From NCBI GenBank assembly GCA_004282745.1, contig SHMT01000028.1:1-64000 (forward strand): a stretch of 64,000 bases of DNA, given 5' to 3'. The position numbers were made by a program, and so were the translations under genes. Each line of letters begins with the position of its first letter. Position 1 is the first letter of the stretch. This stretch comes from Candidatus Scalindua sp. SCAELEC01 (GTDB lineage: Bacteria > Planctomycetota > Brocadiia > Brocadiales > Scalinduaceae). The notes under the pieces were generated by a model. That model did no database searches. It was not told where the DNA came from and worked only from the letters and a program-made list of their open reading frames with translations. Positions 7,017 through 15,860 of the stretch are shown piece by piece.

Positions 7017-9749
7017 ATGAGTAAAGAAGACTCTCAACAAAAAAAGGACCGTGAACTACGCCATAAAGCGGAAAAATTGTTAACAAACAAGACAATACCA
7101 ATACAGAAGTTATCAACTGAAGAAGTTCTTAAACTGACATATGAGCTTCAAGTTCAACAGATTGAACTGGAAATGCAGAATGAAGAACTTCACAAAATCC
7201 AAGTACAGATTGAAAAATCTCAACAAAAATACGCGAAACTCTATGACTTTGCACCTCTTGGATATTTTACCATTAATGAAAAAGGGTTAATTCTGGAAGT
7301 AAACCAGACAGGGGCTGCAATGCTAGGCTTAGAGCGAAATATTTTAATTCAAAAGCCTCTAAGTAACTTCATTAGCAGGAATAATCAAGATATTTATTAT
7401 CTGCACAGGATGCAAGCTTTTGAAACAAAAAAACGTGAAGTGTGTGAATTAACTATGAAGAAAAAAGATGACTTTCAATTTTTCGCTCGTCTTGAAAGTA
7501 TTGCGGTTCAAAATAGTGAAGGGCCTTTCAAACAACTTTATACAATTATAAGCAACGTCACAAAGTGGAAACAAGCTGAAGAAAAACTTCAAAAATTAAC
7601 TCAAGCCTTAGAGCAGAGTCCGGTATCTGTAGTTATTACTGATACGAAAGGTGATATTGAGTATGTTAACAAAAAATTTACACAGGTAACCGGATATACC
7701 AGTGAAGAAGCCATTGGGCAAAACCCTAGAGTACTGAAATCAGATGATAAGACTTCAGGAGAATACAAAGAGCTCTGGGAAACCATTAGATCCGGTAATG
7801 AATGGAGGGGAGAATTTTCCAATAAAAATAGAGAAGGAAAAATCTATTGGGAATCGGCATCTATTTCTCCGATCAAAAACAGTAATGGTGATATTACCCA
7901 TTTCATTGCCGTAAAAGAAGATATATCCGCCCAAAAACAAATGGAAAAAATTCAAAAACGTTCACACTTTCGCATAAGGGAAATAAATAAGCTGCAACAA
8001 TTCCTGCTTGGTCCCGGCAGACTGGAGGTAAAGCTCAAGAAAATTACGGATAGTGTGGTCGAGTTGTTTGATGCCGATTTCTGTCGTATTTGGGTAATTC
8101 GACCTGGAGACCGTTGTGAATCTGGGTGTATGCATGCTTTGGTGACTGACGGCCCCCATGTCTGCCGGTATCGGGATCGATGCCTGCACCTCTTGTCCAG
8201 TTCCGGGAGATACACGAATAATACTGATAGAAATTTCTACCATCGTATTCCTTTAAGTTGTAACAAGATCGGGATAAAAGTAAATGAGAAGGAACAAAAG
8301 ATTCTGGTAAACGATGTAAAAAGTAACTCACGCATATATGACAAACAATGGGCTTCTAGAATTGGGTTAAGATCATTTGCAGCTTATCAACTAAGTCCCC
8401 AACGAGGTGAAGCTATCGGTGTTATGGCCCTCTTCTCAAAGCAGACCATTTCAGCAGAAGATGATGAATTGCTGGAGATGTTGAGTTACTCAACTTCCCA
8501 AGCTATACAGTCTTCCAGAATAGAAGATTTGCTCAACGATTCAAAGAAGAAACTAGAGTTATTATTTTCTTCAATCCCATATGCAGTAATTGAATTGACA
8601 AGTGATAATAAGATTAATAGATGGAATGATTTTGCGGAGAGAATCTTTGGAATTTCCGCATCCGATATCTTGGGACAGACATTCAGAGAGTCTAACATAC
8701 TGTTGGATATGGACGCTATTACGAAAATACTCGCATTATGTAAAGAGAATGACAACGCAGTGTGGACAGACGACAGCAGATACAAACGCACTGATGGGAG
8801 TGAAGGACTCCTTACTATTACGGTAAATCCGATCAAAAATGAGGAAGATAAACAAACAGGCCAAATCATCCTAATGAAGGATGTTACAGAACACAAACAA
8901 ATGGAGCAACAATTAGCGCAAGCACAAAAGCTGGAATCGATCGGGCAATTGGCTGCCGGTGTTGCCCATGAGATAAATACACCAGCACAGTTCATATCAG
9001 ACAATACGTTCTTTATTCAGGATGCATTTAGCAAGCTATCTCCTCTCTTGAAGAAGTATTCACACTTACTTGAGATGAATAAGGCAGGATCAGTAACTCC
9101 GGAAATGATACGGGAGATGGATGGTGCTGCGAAGGGCGTTAAATTGGACTACCTTACTGAAGAAATCCCTCTAGCGATTAGTGAAGCGCAGGATGGGATA
9201 AAGCGTGTAACAGAAATAGTTAAATCAATGAAAACATTCTCGCATCCTGATGTCAAGGAGAAGGTGTATGTAGATATCAACACGATGATTGAGAGTACAA
9301 TTACGGTATCGAGACACGAGTGGAAGTATGTAGCAGAGGTGGAGACAAACCTTGCTTCTGACCTGCCACCTGCACCCTGTTACCCAGGTGAGTTTAATCA
9401 GGTAATTCTTAACTTGATTGTCAACGCTGCCCATGCCATCGGAGAAGTTTCCGGTAAGGGAAGCGAGGATAAGGGGAAAATTACGATAAGTACGCATTAT
9501 AATGAAGGTAGAGTGGAGGTGCGCATAAGTGACACAGGCACAGGCATTCCTGAAAATAAAAGATCCAGGCTATTTGAACCATTCTTTACAACAAAAGAAG
9601 TAGGCAAGGGAACTGGTCAGGGGTTGGCTATAGCACACGCTGTTATCGTTAAAAAGCATAAGGGAACAATTAGCTTTGAATCAGAAATAGGGAAGGGAAC
9701 AATATTTATTATTGGCTTACCCCTTTCACATCAAATGACACGTAATTAA
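7017..9749 (+). CDS. PAS-PAS-GAF-PAS sensor histidine kinase (copy 2)
   Basis: 910 aa, cytoplasmic, no membrane segment. The N-terminus has an amphipathic helix ('ELQVQQIELEMQNEELHK') typical of multi-PAS kinases. Two PAS domains follow (about 70-185 and 195-310, the second with 'VVITDTKGDIEYVN'), then the Cys-rich GAF domain, another PAS, HisKA ('GVAHEINTP') and HATPase. From the GAF onward it duplicates the kinase at the window start. No receiver is present, so partners are probably the four receivers just upstream. 107 bp separate it from the previous gene. Confidence 0.93.
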   Translation: MSKEDSQQKKDRELRHKAEKLLTNKTIPIQKLSTEEVLKLTYELQVQQIELEMQNEELHKIQVQIEKSQQKYAKLYDFAPLGYFTINEKGLILEVNQTGAAMLGLERNILIQKPLSNFISRNNQDIYYLHRMQAFETKKREVCELTMKKKDDFQFFARLESIAVQNSEGPFKQLYTIISNVTKWKQAEEKLQKLTQALEQSPVSVVITDTKGDIEYVNKKFTQVTGYTSEEAIGQNPRVLKSDDKTSGEYKELWETIRSGNEWRGEFSNKNREGKIYWESASISPIKNSNGDITHFIAVKEDISAQKQMEKIQKRSHFRIREINKLQQFLLGPGRLEVKLKKITDSVVELFDADFCRIWVIRPGDRCESGCMHALVTDGPHVCRYRDRCLHLLSSSGRYTNNTDRNFYHRIPLSCNKIGIKVNEKEQKILVNDVKSNSRIYDKQWASRIGLRSFAAYQLSPQRGEAIGVMALFSKQTISAEDDELLEMLSYSTSQAIQSSRIEDLLNDSKKKLELLFSSIPYAVIELTSDNKINRWNDFAERIFGISASDILGQTFRESNILLDMDAITKILALCKENDNAVWTDDSRYKRTDGSEGLLTITVNPIKNEEDKQTGQIILMKDVTEHKQMEQQLAQAQKLESIGQLAAGVAHEINTPAQFISDNTFFIQDAFSKLSPLLKKYSHLLEMNKAGSVTPEMIREMDGAAKGVKLDYLTEEIPLAISEAQDGIKRVTEIVKSMKTFSHPDVKEKVYVDINTMIESTITVSRHEWKYVAEVETNLASDLPPAPCYPGEFNQVILNLIVNAAHAIGEVSGKGSEDKGKITISTHYNEGRVEVRISDTGTGIPENKRSRLFEPFFTTKEVGKGTGQGLAIAHAVIVKKHKGTISFESEIGKGTIFIIGLPLSHQMTRN
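7985..9722 (+). repeat. Mosaic segmental duplication, copy 2 (partner 126-1860)
   Basis: Direct-repeat partner of 126-1860. The register is +7859 before the divergent patch and +7862 after it, so this copy has one extra codon in the patch (8208-8424). The flanks, including the entire HisKA region, are essentially identical. Confidence 0.9.
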
Positions 9750-9940
9750 ATGTTTGAGAGCAAACGACAATTACCATAAATACGAATAGACAAAAGCTTA
9801 CTATGTATTGCAGGGCTGTGCAGATGTTTAGAACCCTGCATCTCCTAGGTTAAAAATTTACACAACTTCCTTTACAATATCTACAAAAATATTTATAATC
9901 CATGCTTTAAACTATTAACCTCAACTATGGATCTTAAGCT

Positions 9941-10174
9941 ATGAAGCCTGATTTTACCTTAGATTGCTACGGCTTACTCTGTCCGATGCCAATATTTAAG
10001 GCGTCACAGAAGATTAAGGAGATGGAGATAGGGCAGATACTGGAAATCATATCAACTGATGATGGGATAAAGACGGACATACAGGCCTGGTGTGAAAAAA
10101 CGGGGCATGAGTTACTGAAGATAGACGAACGAGATGATGAATATCACACCTTCGTACGTAAAGTTAATGAGTAG
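9941..10174 (+). CDS. tusA: TusA/SirA-family sulfur carrier protein
   Basis: 77 aa. It has the family signature 'LDCYGLLCPMPIFKASQKI', where the Cys before Pro-Met-Pro carries persulfide, followed by the beta-alpha-beta pattern ending near 'GHELLKID'. TusA proteins accept sulfur from cysteine desulfurases and pass it to tRNA thiolation, molybdenum cofactor or sulfur-oxidation enzymes. No tus operon partner adjoins; the nearest sulfur-transfer gene is the DsrC-IscS fusion at 42186. Family is firm; the recipient is unknown. Confidence 0.88.
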   Translation: MKPDFTLDCYGLLCPMPIFKASQKIKEMEIGQILEIISTDDGIKTDIQAWCEKTGHELLKIDERDDEYHTFVRKVNE

Positions 10175-10296
10175 GTAAGGCTTACTCATCCCCACCAAAC
10201 AGGTAAAAAGTCATTTCCGGGCATTTTCGTTTTTGGTCTCTTCGTCTAAAACGATACTATATAATTTGTTTAAATTTGAAAGGAGAATTGAGGATC

Positions 10297-11205
10297 ATGA
10301 CGGCAAAACTCATAAAAGGTACCGAGATAAGAGAACAAATCCTAGAAGAGATCACGGCTGAAGTTGCGGAAATAAAGGAGAAGCATGGGGTAGTACCCGG
10401 TCTTGTTACCATCCTCATTGGAGAAAATCCCGCATCCATGTCCTATGTCACGTTGAAAATACAAACAGCCCATAGGGTAGGGTTTAAGGAGGTTCAGGAT
10501 ACTCAACCGGTTGACATCTCTGAAGGGGCCCTTCTTGCCCTTATCGATAAATACAATAAGGACGATTCTATTAATGGAATCCTTGTACAACTTCCCCTTC
10601 CAGGACACATAGATGAAAAAAAGGTACTCAACGCCATAGACCCTGACAAAGATGTCGATGGTTTCCATCCGGTTAATGTTGGCAGACTTATGATAGGAGG
10701 GGCCGAACTGAGATTTCCACCGTGCACGCCAGCGGGTATTCAGGAAATGATCGTGCGCGCAGGAGTTGAGACGAGTGGTGCGGAGGTTGTCGTAGTCGGC
10801 CGTTCAAACATTGTTGGTAAACCAATAGCCAACATGATGCTTCAAAAAGGAAAAGGCGCTAATTCAACGGTGACAATCGTCCATACCGGTACAAAAAACA
10901 TGGAGAGCCATTGTAAGCGTGCAGATATCTTAATCGTCGCTGCAGGAGTCCCGGGTCTGGTTAAACCGGAGTGGATAAAGCCGGGTGCTTGCGTAATCGA
11001 CGTGGGAGTTAATAGAGTGGGTGAAAAACCGAGCAAAAAGGACCCCAACAAGATGGTTGCAATTCTCAAAGGAGATGTTGATTTTGAAGCGGCCAAGGAG
11101 ATTGCCGGAAGTATTACGCCTGTTCCTGGCGGCGTTGGCCCTATGACGATCACGATGCTTATGAAGAATACTCTTAAGTCTCTCAAATTTAAATTGGGGA
11201 TGTAG
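10297..11205 (+). CDS. folD: Bifunctional methylenetetrahydrofolate dehydrogenase/cyclohydrolase FolD
   Basis: 302 aa from ATG 10297; a TTG at 10276 would add seven residues, but AGGAG at 10281-10285 and GAGG near 10289 favour the ATG. FolD interconverts methylene-, methenyl- and formyl-tetrahydrofolate with NADP. Signatures: 'SYVTLKIQTA' with the catalytic Tyr and Lys, 'DVDGFHPVN', 'PCTPAGI', the nucleotide-binding 'VVVGRSNIVGKP', and the C-terminal 'PVPGGVGPMT'. It stands alone between tusA and a MITE-like element. A TATAAT lies at 10260-10265 but no convincing -35 accompanies it. Confidence 0.97.
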   Translation: MTAKLIKGTEIREQILEEITAEVAEIKEKHGVVPGLVTILIGENPASMSYVTLKIQTAHRVGFKEVQDTQPVDISEGALLALIDKYNKDDSINGILVQLPLPGHIDEKKVLNAIDPDKDVDGFHPVNVGRLMIGGAELRFPPCTPAGIQEMIVRAGVETSGAEVVVVGRSNIVGKPIANMMLQKGKGANSTVTIVHTGTKNMESHCKRADILIVAAGVPGLVKPEWIKPGACVIDVGVNRVGEKPSKKDPNKMVAILKGDVDFEAAKEIAGSITPVPGGVGPMTITMLMKNTLKSLKFKLGM

Positions 11206-11349
11206 GGGGCGTGAGTAGAACCTAAATTGGCTGGTTTTCCCTTTCTGGGTTAAAGAGCGTTGAGCATCGGTGTCATAGAAAGAGTATTCATATTCAGGTC
11301 AGACATACCGAGATGAATGTGGAATGCATTTCTATTTTTTCCCAGTAGC

Positions 11350-11502
11350 GTCCGGTTAGATTTTTGCGTATTTAATTTATTGCCCTAAAAATTGTCATTC
11401 CCGCATGTTTTTAGCGGAAATCTATGATGAAACGAGTCTCTGGATACCCGATAAAGGCGTTCGGGTATGACAAAAGCCGCCTAAGCAAAAACCTAACCGG
11501 AC
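11350..11502. mobile_element. MITE-like element with about 18-bp terminal inverted repeats
   Basis: A 153-bp non-coding element downstream of folD. The left end GTCCGGTTAGATTTTTGC and right end GCAAAAACCTAACCGGAC are inverted repeats with one mismatch. The interior holds a second inverted motif around 'TCATTCCCGC' and 'CGGGTATGACA'. No ORF. The rest of the 11206-11574 gap shows nothing else. No second copy is seen in this window. Confidence 0.65.
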
Positions 11503-11574
11503 AATGATGATTTTGTCCTTGTAAAAAGTATGAAAAACAACGTAGCACTTATGAGGAGGTGTCTGGAGACCCTA

Positions 11575-12282
11575 TTATAATCCCACCCAACTGGTAAATT
11601 TTGATCGTGGCCACGGAGTGTCCATCCAAGATGTGTCGGGCAGTGGTAGCTTGCAGGCCTCTTCAACCGTCAACCATCCGGTAGGTAATTCGAAATACGA
11701 TTTTGTTCCCCGCTTCGTTATCCAGCCAATCCTCTTATCTTTCTCGCTTGCTTCCGCAATATCCAACGTCAATCTACAATCTTGTGCAACGTAGTCCAAG
11801 ACGGTTTGATAATCGCCATCTTTCCAGAGTTGCGGGGCGACAGAACCATCTACATTGGCAGGTTTGCTAATTCCAATTGCTTTCGCTGCGGCATTAAGCC
11901 CGATAGCAAATCCTTTCCCACAAAAAAAGTGGAACATCATGTCAACGTGGTTCCTGGCCAGACCACGGCAATCATCCGTTTGGCCCGACTCTTCCGCCAA
12001 AATGTCAAAATCGAATCCAAGCCCATTGTGCGTGATGATGGTATAACCTGAATTTGACTTCTCTTTCAGATGCTCAACAAATGCGGTTAGGTCTTGTGCT
12101 GTCATCTGCGGTGCTGGAGATCCGTCCGCATTCTTAGAATAAAAAGTCTCCGCAGTCGGTTTATTGCTACACCAGGTTGCGGCACAACTGATCCCGAGCG
12201 GTCGATGATCATGCAAATCACCGAAATTTTCAGGCAGGATTTTTGCCGTTTCAATATCAAAGGCTAAATAGATACGCGTCAT
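11575..12282 (-). CDS. DnaQ-like 3'-5' exonuclease (DEDDy type)
   Basis: 235 aa. An RNase H-fold exonuclease is indicated by motif I 'AFDIETA' (Asp, Glu), motif II 'HNGLGFDFDIL' and motif III 'YVAQDCRLTLDIA' (Tyr and Asp, hence DEDDy). No polymerase or helicase domain is attached, so it is a free-standing nuclease. It begins the accessory island that also holds a mazF remnant and a DUF2779 dual nuclease. The cellular substrate cannot be told from sequence. Confidence 0.8.
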   Translation of the reverse strand: MTRIYLAFDIETAKILPENFGDLHDHRPLGISCAATWCSNKPTAETFYSKNADGSPAPQMTAQDLTAFVEHLKEKSNSGYTIITHNGLGFDFDILAEESGQTDDCRGLARNHVDMMFHFFCGKGFAIGLNAAAKAIGISKPANVDGSVAPQLWKDGDYQTVLDYVAQDCRLTLDIAEASEKDKRIGWITKRGTKSYFELPTGWLTVEEACKLPLPDTSWMDTPWPRSKFTSWVGL

Positions 12283-12396
12283 TATGAAGACATTCTAACA
12301 TTTAAATTGATTGTGACTATGTTCTCAGAAATAGACAGATGCTGTTTGTTTCGAATATCATAACATAATAACAAATTTTGATAAATTTCCAAATAG

Positions 12397-12699
12397 CTAA
12401 TTCTTGAATGGAAACCTGCGGTTGGTAGTGAAATAAAAAAGATTCGACCTGTTGTTGTTATCAGTCAGGATACTATGAATAGAAACCTGGACACTGTTGT
12501 TGTTTGCCCTTTAACCAAAAAATTTCATGATAAATGCCGAAGTCGTATACAGATTAAATGTTCTGGCCAGTCTGCGGAAATTGCGGTTGAACAGATAAGA
12601 ACAATTAGCAAAAAACGATTGAAACAGAAAGTTGATAAATTATCTTCTGAGAAATCTCTGCAATTAAGGCAACTTATTACGGATATGTACGGAGAGTAA
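12397..12699 (+). pseudogene. MazF/PemK-family toxin, 5'-truncated remnant
   Basis: The frame opens after a TAG at 12394 and reads 'PAVGSEIKKIRPVVVISQD' before the first ATG (12475), then 'NRNLDTVVVCPLT' and a plausible intact C-terminus. This matches the MazF endoribonuclease core, but the N-terminal strand with the 'RGEIW' motif is missing and no start codon precedes the conserved part. A 74-residue product from ATG 12475 would lack most of the active site. No antitoxin gene adjoins. Best read as a decayed toxin. Confidence 0.7.
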
Positions 12700-12742
12700 A
12701 CTTTTAATTCCTATTATTAAGTATAGTGTCTCCCGGTTCAAG

Positions 12743-14737
12743 TTAGTTTGAATTATGCTTAAAATATTCATAAATCATCACCATTGCTAAAGTATCTAGC
12801 TCACAATATTTGAACAAAGCTATCTTAGTCCGCAGATGTTCTTTTTCACTCATTTTATCAGATTGCATGGCAGCCCAAGCCATCATGGCTGCACCGCCTT
12901 CTTTTATCGTTTTATCAGCACCATCAGAGGTGGGAACGACTTCATCTAAAGTATTATTATCGTAGCCTTCATAAACTGCCTCAAGTTGATTATATGGATT
13001 ATCAAATGATCCATCTCCCAATTCCTTAACCCAAGTTATGTCCTTCATATTTAAGCTTGGTAAGTCCTTGGTACCATAAATCGGCTGGCTATATTTTTTC
13101 TGTAAAAAAGCACTAGAATTAATTACTGCTGGTAGTACACTCTTTATGGAATTAGATCCTTTCATTGAAACATGATAAAAATATTGAATTACAATCTTGT
13201 ACAAATCAACCATATCTCTAAACCCAATTCTTTCGTCTTCACGAGTGATGCTGTCGATAAAGTCTATGAGCTCAGTTGCATCTGCTTCCTGGCTAATAAG
13301 CAGTTGCTCTTTAATCTGCTTTAATACTGTATTTTCATGGTTATGATAACGGAAGATTGTTCCTTCATTTAGGTTAAGCTCTTTTTTTAACGCCCGAACA
13401 AATTCGAAATTCGGAAATTCTCCTTTTTTCGAATTCAAGTACTGACTTTTATGTTCTACGTTTCCATTTTCATCAACAATATGGTGCGAAAATTGAAAAG
13501 CTAATTGTTCATAAGGTTTTCTTCCCTTGTGAAAAGGGATAGCAACCATACAGGTTTCAAAATCAATAAAGTTAAGAGGGTACTTCCAGTTAGCCATCTT
13601 TTCACTAACGCCTGCTTTGTTAAAGTAAGGTTCCTGTATTTGCTTGGTAGTATGTTCAATCTGAAGCAATCTTCTTTTTAATGGAGAAAGCTCGTTATCA
13701 GGATCTACTTTGGGATTAGCAGGCTTGATATCTGCTTCTTCAATGTCCGATAGAAAATATTTCTTCTTCTCTATTAAAGGAGTAACGGTGTCTCCACCCA
13801 TTAGTCCCCGCCATAGTTCGAATTGCAAAGGTTTATCAAAGTCTGACTCAGGCAGTTTTGTTTGTTTACTCCAACATTGATGAAAGCCGCTTAATAATCC
13901 TTCAGCTCTTTCTTTTGCATTAGCCCGGAACTCACAATCACCGCATTGTTTGCCTATTGCATTATGGATTATTTCATCTTTAGCATAAGCATCAGAAAAC
14001 ATTTGGATTCGCTTGATGAATGAAACTTTCTCCCCTTCATCCTTTTTATCCTCCGGTATATGTTCTCCCCGGTATATTTTTTCAATAAAATCATTCAGTT
14101 CAAAATCCTGAATTAGCTTATCACCAACATTCTCATAGGAAGTTCCAACCACTGGAATAACAACAGCCCTTTCTTTTATTTTGGTTATAGGAAAGCGTTG
14201 ATATAAGCTATCAACTGATGCTTCAGTTGATTTATCAATTAATGACAAATGGCTCTTTACGATCGAATTAGGAAAAGCATTGATAAGAACATAATGTTGA
14301 AAGGCAACATCATAAACATAAGGTTTCCAATCATTAGATAAGAACCCTTTTTTATTTACGAATTCTTCACCTGGTAATGAAGACTTGGCCTTTACTTCAT
14401 AAAGTGAAATCATGTCACCTTTCTTTACAAGCACATCAGCCCGGATAAATAAATTTTCATACTGGATGGCAGCTTCAAAAATGGTTACTTCGTCTTGTTT
14501 AAGCAGATTGCTCGTTTCTTCTAAAGCTGTATCATGATTGAGTGTTACAATATCATGTCCGTTAGGATAGTAAAACTTAACCAGCTCACCTACCTGGATA
14601 CCTCCTTCTGCCAGTGCCTGCAAAAAGTCATCATCCGTTTTGTTATCCAGGTATTGATCCTTTCTTGTATAAAAAAGTTTAGTAGGGCATTCACATGCCA
14701 GTTTAAATCGGGATTTAGTTAAATATCTACTCATCAA
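12743..14737 (-). CDS. DUF2779 protein: Cas4/RecB-like nuclease fused to a DEDD exonuclease
   Basis: 664 aa. The N-terminal half looks like a PD-(D/E)XK nuclease: Asp101 in 'IRADVL', Glu114-x-Lys116 in 'YEVKAKS'. Cys17 plus Cys265, Cys268 and Cys288 are arranged like the Fe-S staple of Cas4/AddB (C near the start, C-x2-C and C late). The C-terminal half is DUF2779, an RNase H-fold exonuclease with 'NFIDFETC' (Asp392, Glu394) and a last acidic motif 'YCELDTLAMV'. Two nuclease folds in one chain suggest DNA processing or defence; the role is inferred. ATG at 14732 is an alternative start. Confidence 0.8.
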   Translation of the reverse strand: MMSRYLTKSRFKLACECPTKLFYTRKDQYLDNKTDDDFLQALAEGGIQVGELVKFYYPNGHDIVTLNHDTALEETSNLLKQDEVTIFEAAIQYENLFIRADVLVKKGDMISLYEVKAKSSLPGEEFVNKKGFLSNDWKPYVYDVAFQHYVLINAFPNSIVKSHLSLIDKSTEASVDSLYQRFPITKIKERAVVIPVVGTSYENVGDKLIQDFELNDFIEKIYRGEHIPEDKKDEGEKVSFIKRIQMFSDAYAKDEIIHNAIGKQCGDCEFRANAKERAEGLLSGFHQCWSKQTKLPESDFDKPLQFELWRGLMGGDTVTPLIEKKKYFLSDIEEADIKPANPKVDPDNELSPLKRRLLQIEHTTKQIQEPYFNKAGVSEKMANWKYPLNFIDFETCMVAIPFHKGRKPYEQLAFQFSHHIVDENGNVEHKSQYLNSKKGEFPNFEFVRALKKELNLNEGTIFRYHNHENTVLKQIKEQLLISQEADATELIDFIDSITREDERIGFRDMVDLYKIVIQYFYHVSMKGSNSIKSVLPAVINSSAFLQKKYSQPIYGTKDLPSLNMKDITWVKELGDGSFDNPYNQLEAVYEGYDNNTLDEVVPTSDGADKTIKEGGAAMMAWAAMQSDKMSEKEHLRTKIALFKYCELDTLAMVMIYEYFKHNSN

Positions 14738-14900
14738 TGGTATAGAAAAAAAGTTTATGTTTTGCCCTGGTAACCTGGAAGTAGCGCATCTTATCAGATA
14801 GTTCTTTTAAATTCAGAGAGCAACGGGTCAGTCCACGAATTTAAGAAAGGCCGTAATTAACCGATTAACCATTATTCTCTGCCGAGATGTCCACAGAATA

Positions 14901-15117
14901 TACTAAAACCGATTTGGTTTTCGTTTTTACCCGTCCCCGCCAGAAAGAGCGTCGGGCTGACGAACGGCTGACAGGCCGGGCGGGCTGGAAACCAAATCTT
15001 GGTTGCCTGCCCGACATGTCGTTCAGGCGGGCAGTTATCCCCGGACAGAAAACGCCGAGGACTTTACTCGCTCAATTTTATCTCGGATTTTATCCGAAAA
15101 TCATTATGAGATGAGTA
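14901..15117. mobile_element. Family A MITE, 217-bp copy with extra GC-rich blocks (A2)
   Basis: Left end TACTAAAACCGATTTGG and right end GAGATGAGTA, each flanked by TA. Compared with the 108-bp copies it carries about 109 extra bases in two GC-rich blocks on either side of the shared core GGAAACCAAATCTTGG; the blocks contain GCCTGCCCG / CAGGCGGGC palindromes. The flanking sequence matches the element-free stretch at 16121-16195, which looks like its empty site. Confidence 0.75.
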
Positions 15118-15145
15118 TAATATTGCTGATTTCTGATCTAATGAT

Positions 15146-15463
15146 TTATTTGATCTTTATACCGGTTTCCAATATCTCTTTTACAAATGGATTATCAGCA
15201 TTGAAATCAATGGGTGCAAAAGGGAAAACCTCGATTTCGCTACTTATATACAACGTAATTTTTCTTATTTTATCCTTATCATCAATCAGGTTGCCTCTAA
15301 ATATGTCGGATACTAAAGCAATATCTATATCACTCCATTCCTGGTAATTCCCTTTTGCATAGCTGCCAAAAAGGATTGCTTCTTTAATTGGAATATCATT
15401 CCTGTTTAATTCTTTGAGATAATTGTCTATAATATCCTTCACTTTAGCAGGGAACTGAACCAT
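15146..15463 (-). CDS. Minimal nucleotidyltransferase (MNT) of a HEPN/MNT pair
   Basis: 105 aa. It carries the nucleotidyltransferase signature GS-x10-D-x-D ('GSYAKGNYQEWSDID'), followed by 'IALVS'. MntA-type antitoxins use this fold to AMPylate and inactivate a HEPN partner. The HEPN gene lies immediately upstream and overlaps by 25 bp, so the two are co-translated. The C-terminus ends inside a sequence shared with the 3' end of the DJ-1 gene at 16185. Confidence 0.85.
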   Translation of the reverse strand: MVQFPAKVKDIIDNYLKELNRNDIPIKEAILFGSYAKGNYQEWSDIDIALVSDIFRGNLIDDKDKIRKITLYISSEIEVFPFAPIDFNADNPFVKEILETGIKIK

Positions 15464-15831
15464 GCGTAAAACTCCTTTATTTTGGTAAGATACTCTTTCG
15501 TGTATTCTGTACTGCAGCGTTTATAAAATTCCAGCTTATAATCGGGATAGCGTATCTGAATATTAAAATCAGTAATTTGGTCTAAAAAAAATTTCTGATT
15601 CTCACCTAATTCTATCCTGGATAATTCTGCCAATCTTACAAGGTTGTGAACCTTTGGAGGCACATTGTTATCATTTTTTTCAACAAATATCGCTTTCAAT
15701 ATCTTTTCTAATGCCAAATGTCCAATAAATAACCACCAATCATATCTTCCAGAATCAAATATGCTTTCGGCAGACTCAAGGTCGTGTTGAGCGCTTTCAA
15801 GCCAGTATTTAATGTGTTCCTCTTTTGTCAT
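15439..15831 (-). CDS. HEPN-domain protein, partner of MNT
   Basis: 130 aa, all-helical. Features of the HEPN family: 'WLESAQHDLESAESIF', 'GHLALEKILKAIFV', 'VHNLVRLAE' and 'FNIQIRYPDYK'. The toxic RNase subgroup carries R-x4-6-H; I do not see that motif, so this member may be nucleotide-binding rather than a ribonuclease, or the pair may be inactive as a toxin. First gene of the pair, overlapping the MNT gene. Confidence 0.82.
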   Translation of the reverse strand: MTKEEHIKYWLESAQHDLESAESIFDSGRYDWWLFIGHLALEKILKAIFVEKNDNNVPPKVHNLVRLAELSRIELGENQKFFLDQITDFNIQIRYPDYKLEFYKRCSTEYTKEYLTKIKEFYAWFSSLLK

Positions 15832-15860
15832 CTTTTTTATTGTGAATTCGAATCAGACCT

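Noticed and set aside
126-9722. Assembly artefact as explanation for the kinase duplication
   Set aside because: The two loci have different flanks and a divergent central patch with a one-codon length difference, which a simple duplication error would not create. Collapse of the identical parts cannot be fully excluded without reads.
9810-9842. TGCAGGG/CCCTGCA inverted repeat after the second kinase
   Set aside because: Only a 7-bp stem with a long loop and no T tract, so a terminator call is not justified.
10237-10265. Promoter for folD
   Set aside because: TATAAT is present but the hexamer at the right distance (TCTCTT) does not match a -35.
14887-15347. Two overlapping plus-strand frames (75 and 114 codons)
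   Set aside because: They run through MITE A2 and antisense to the MNT gene; no family pattern.
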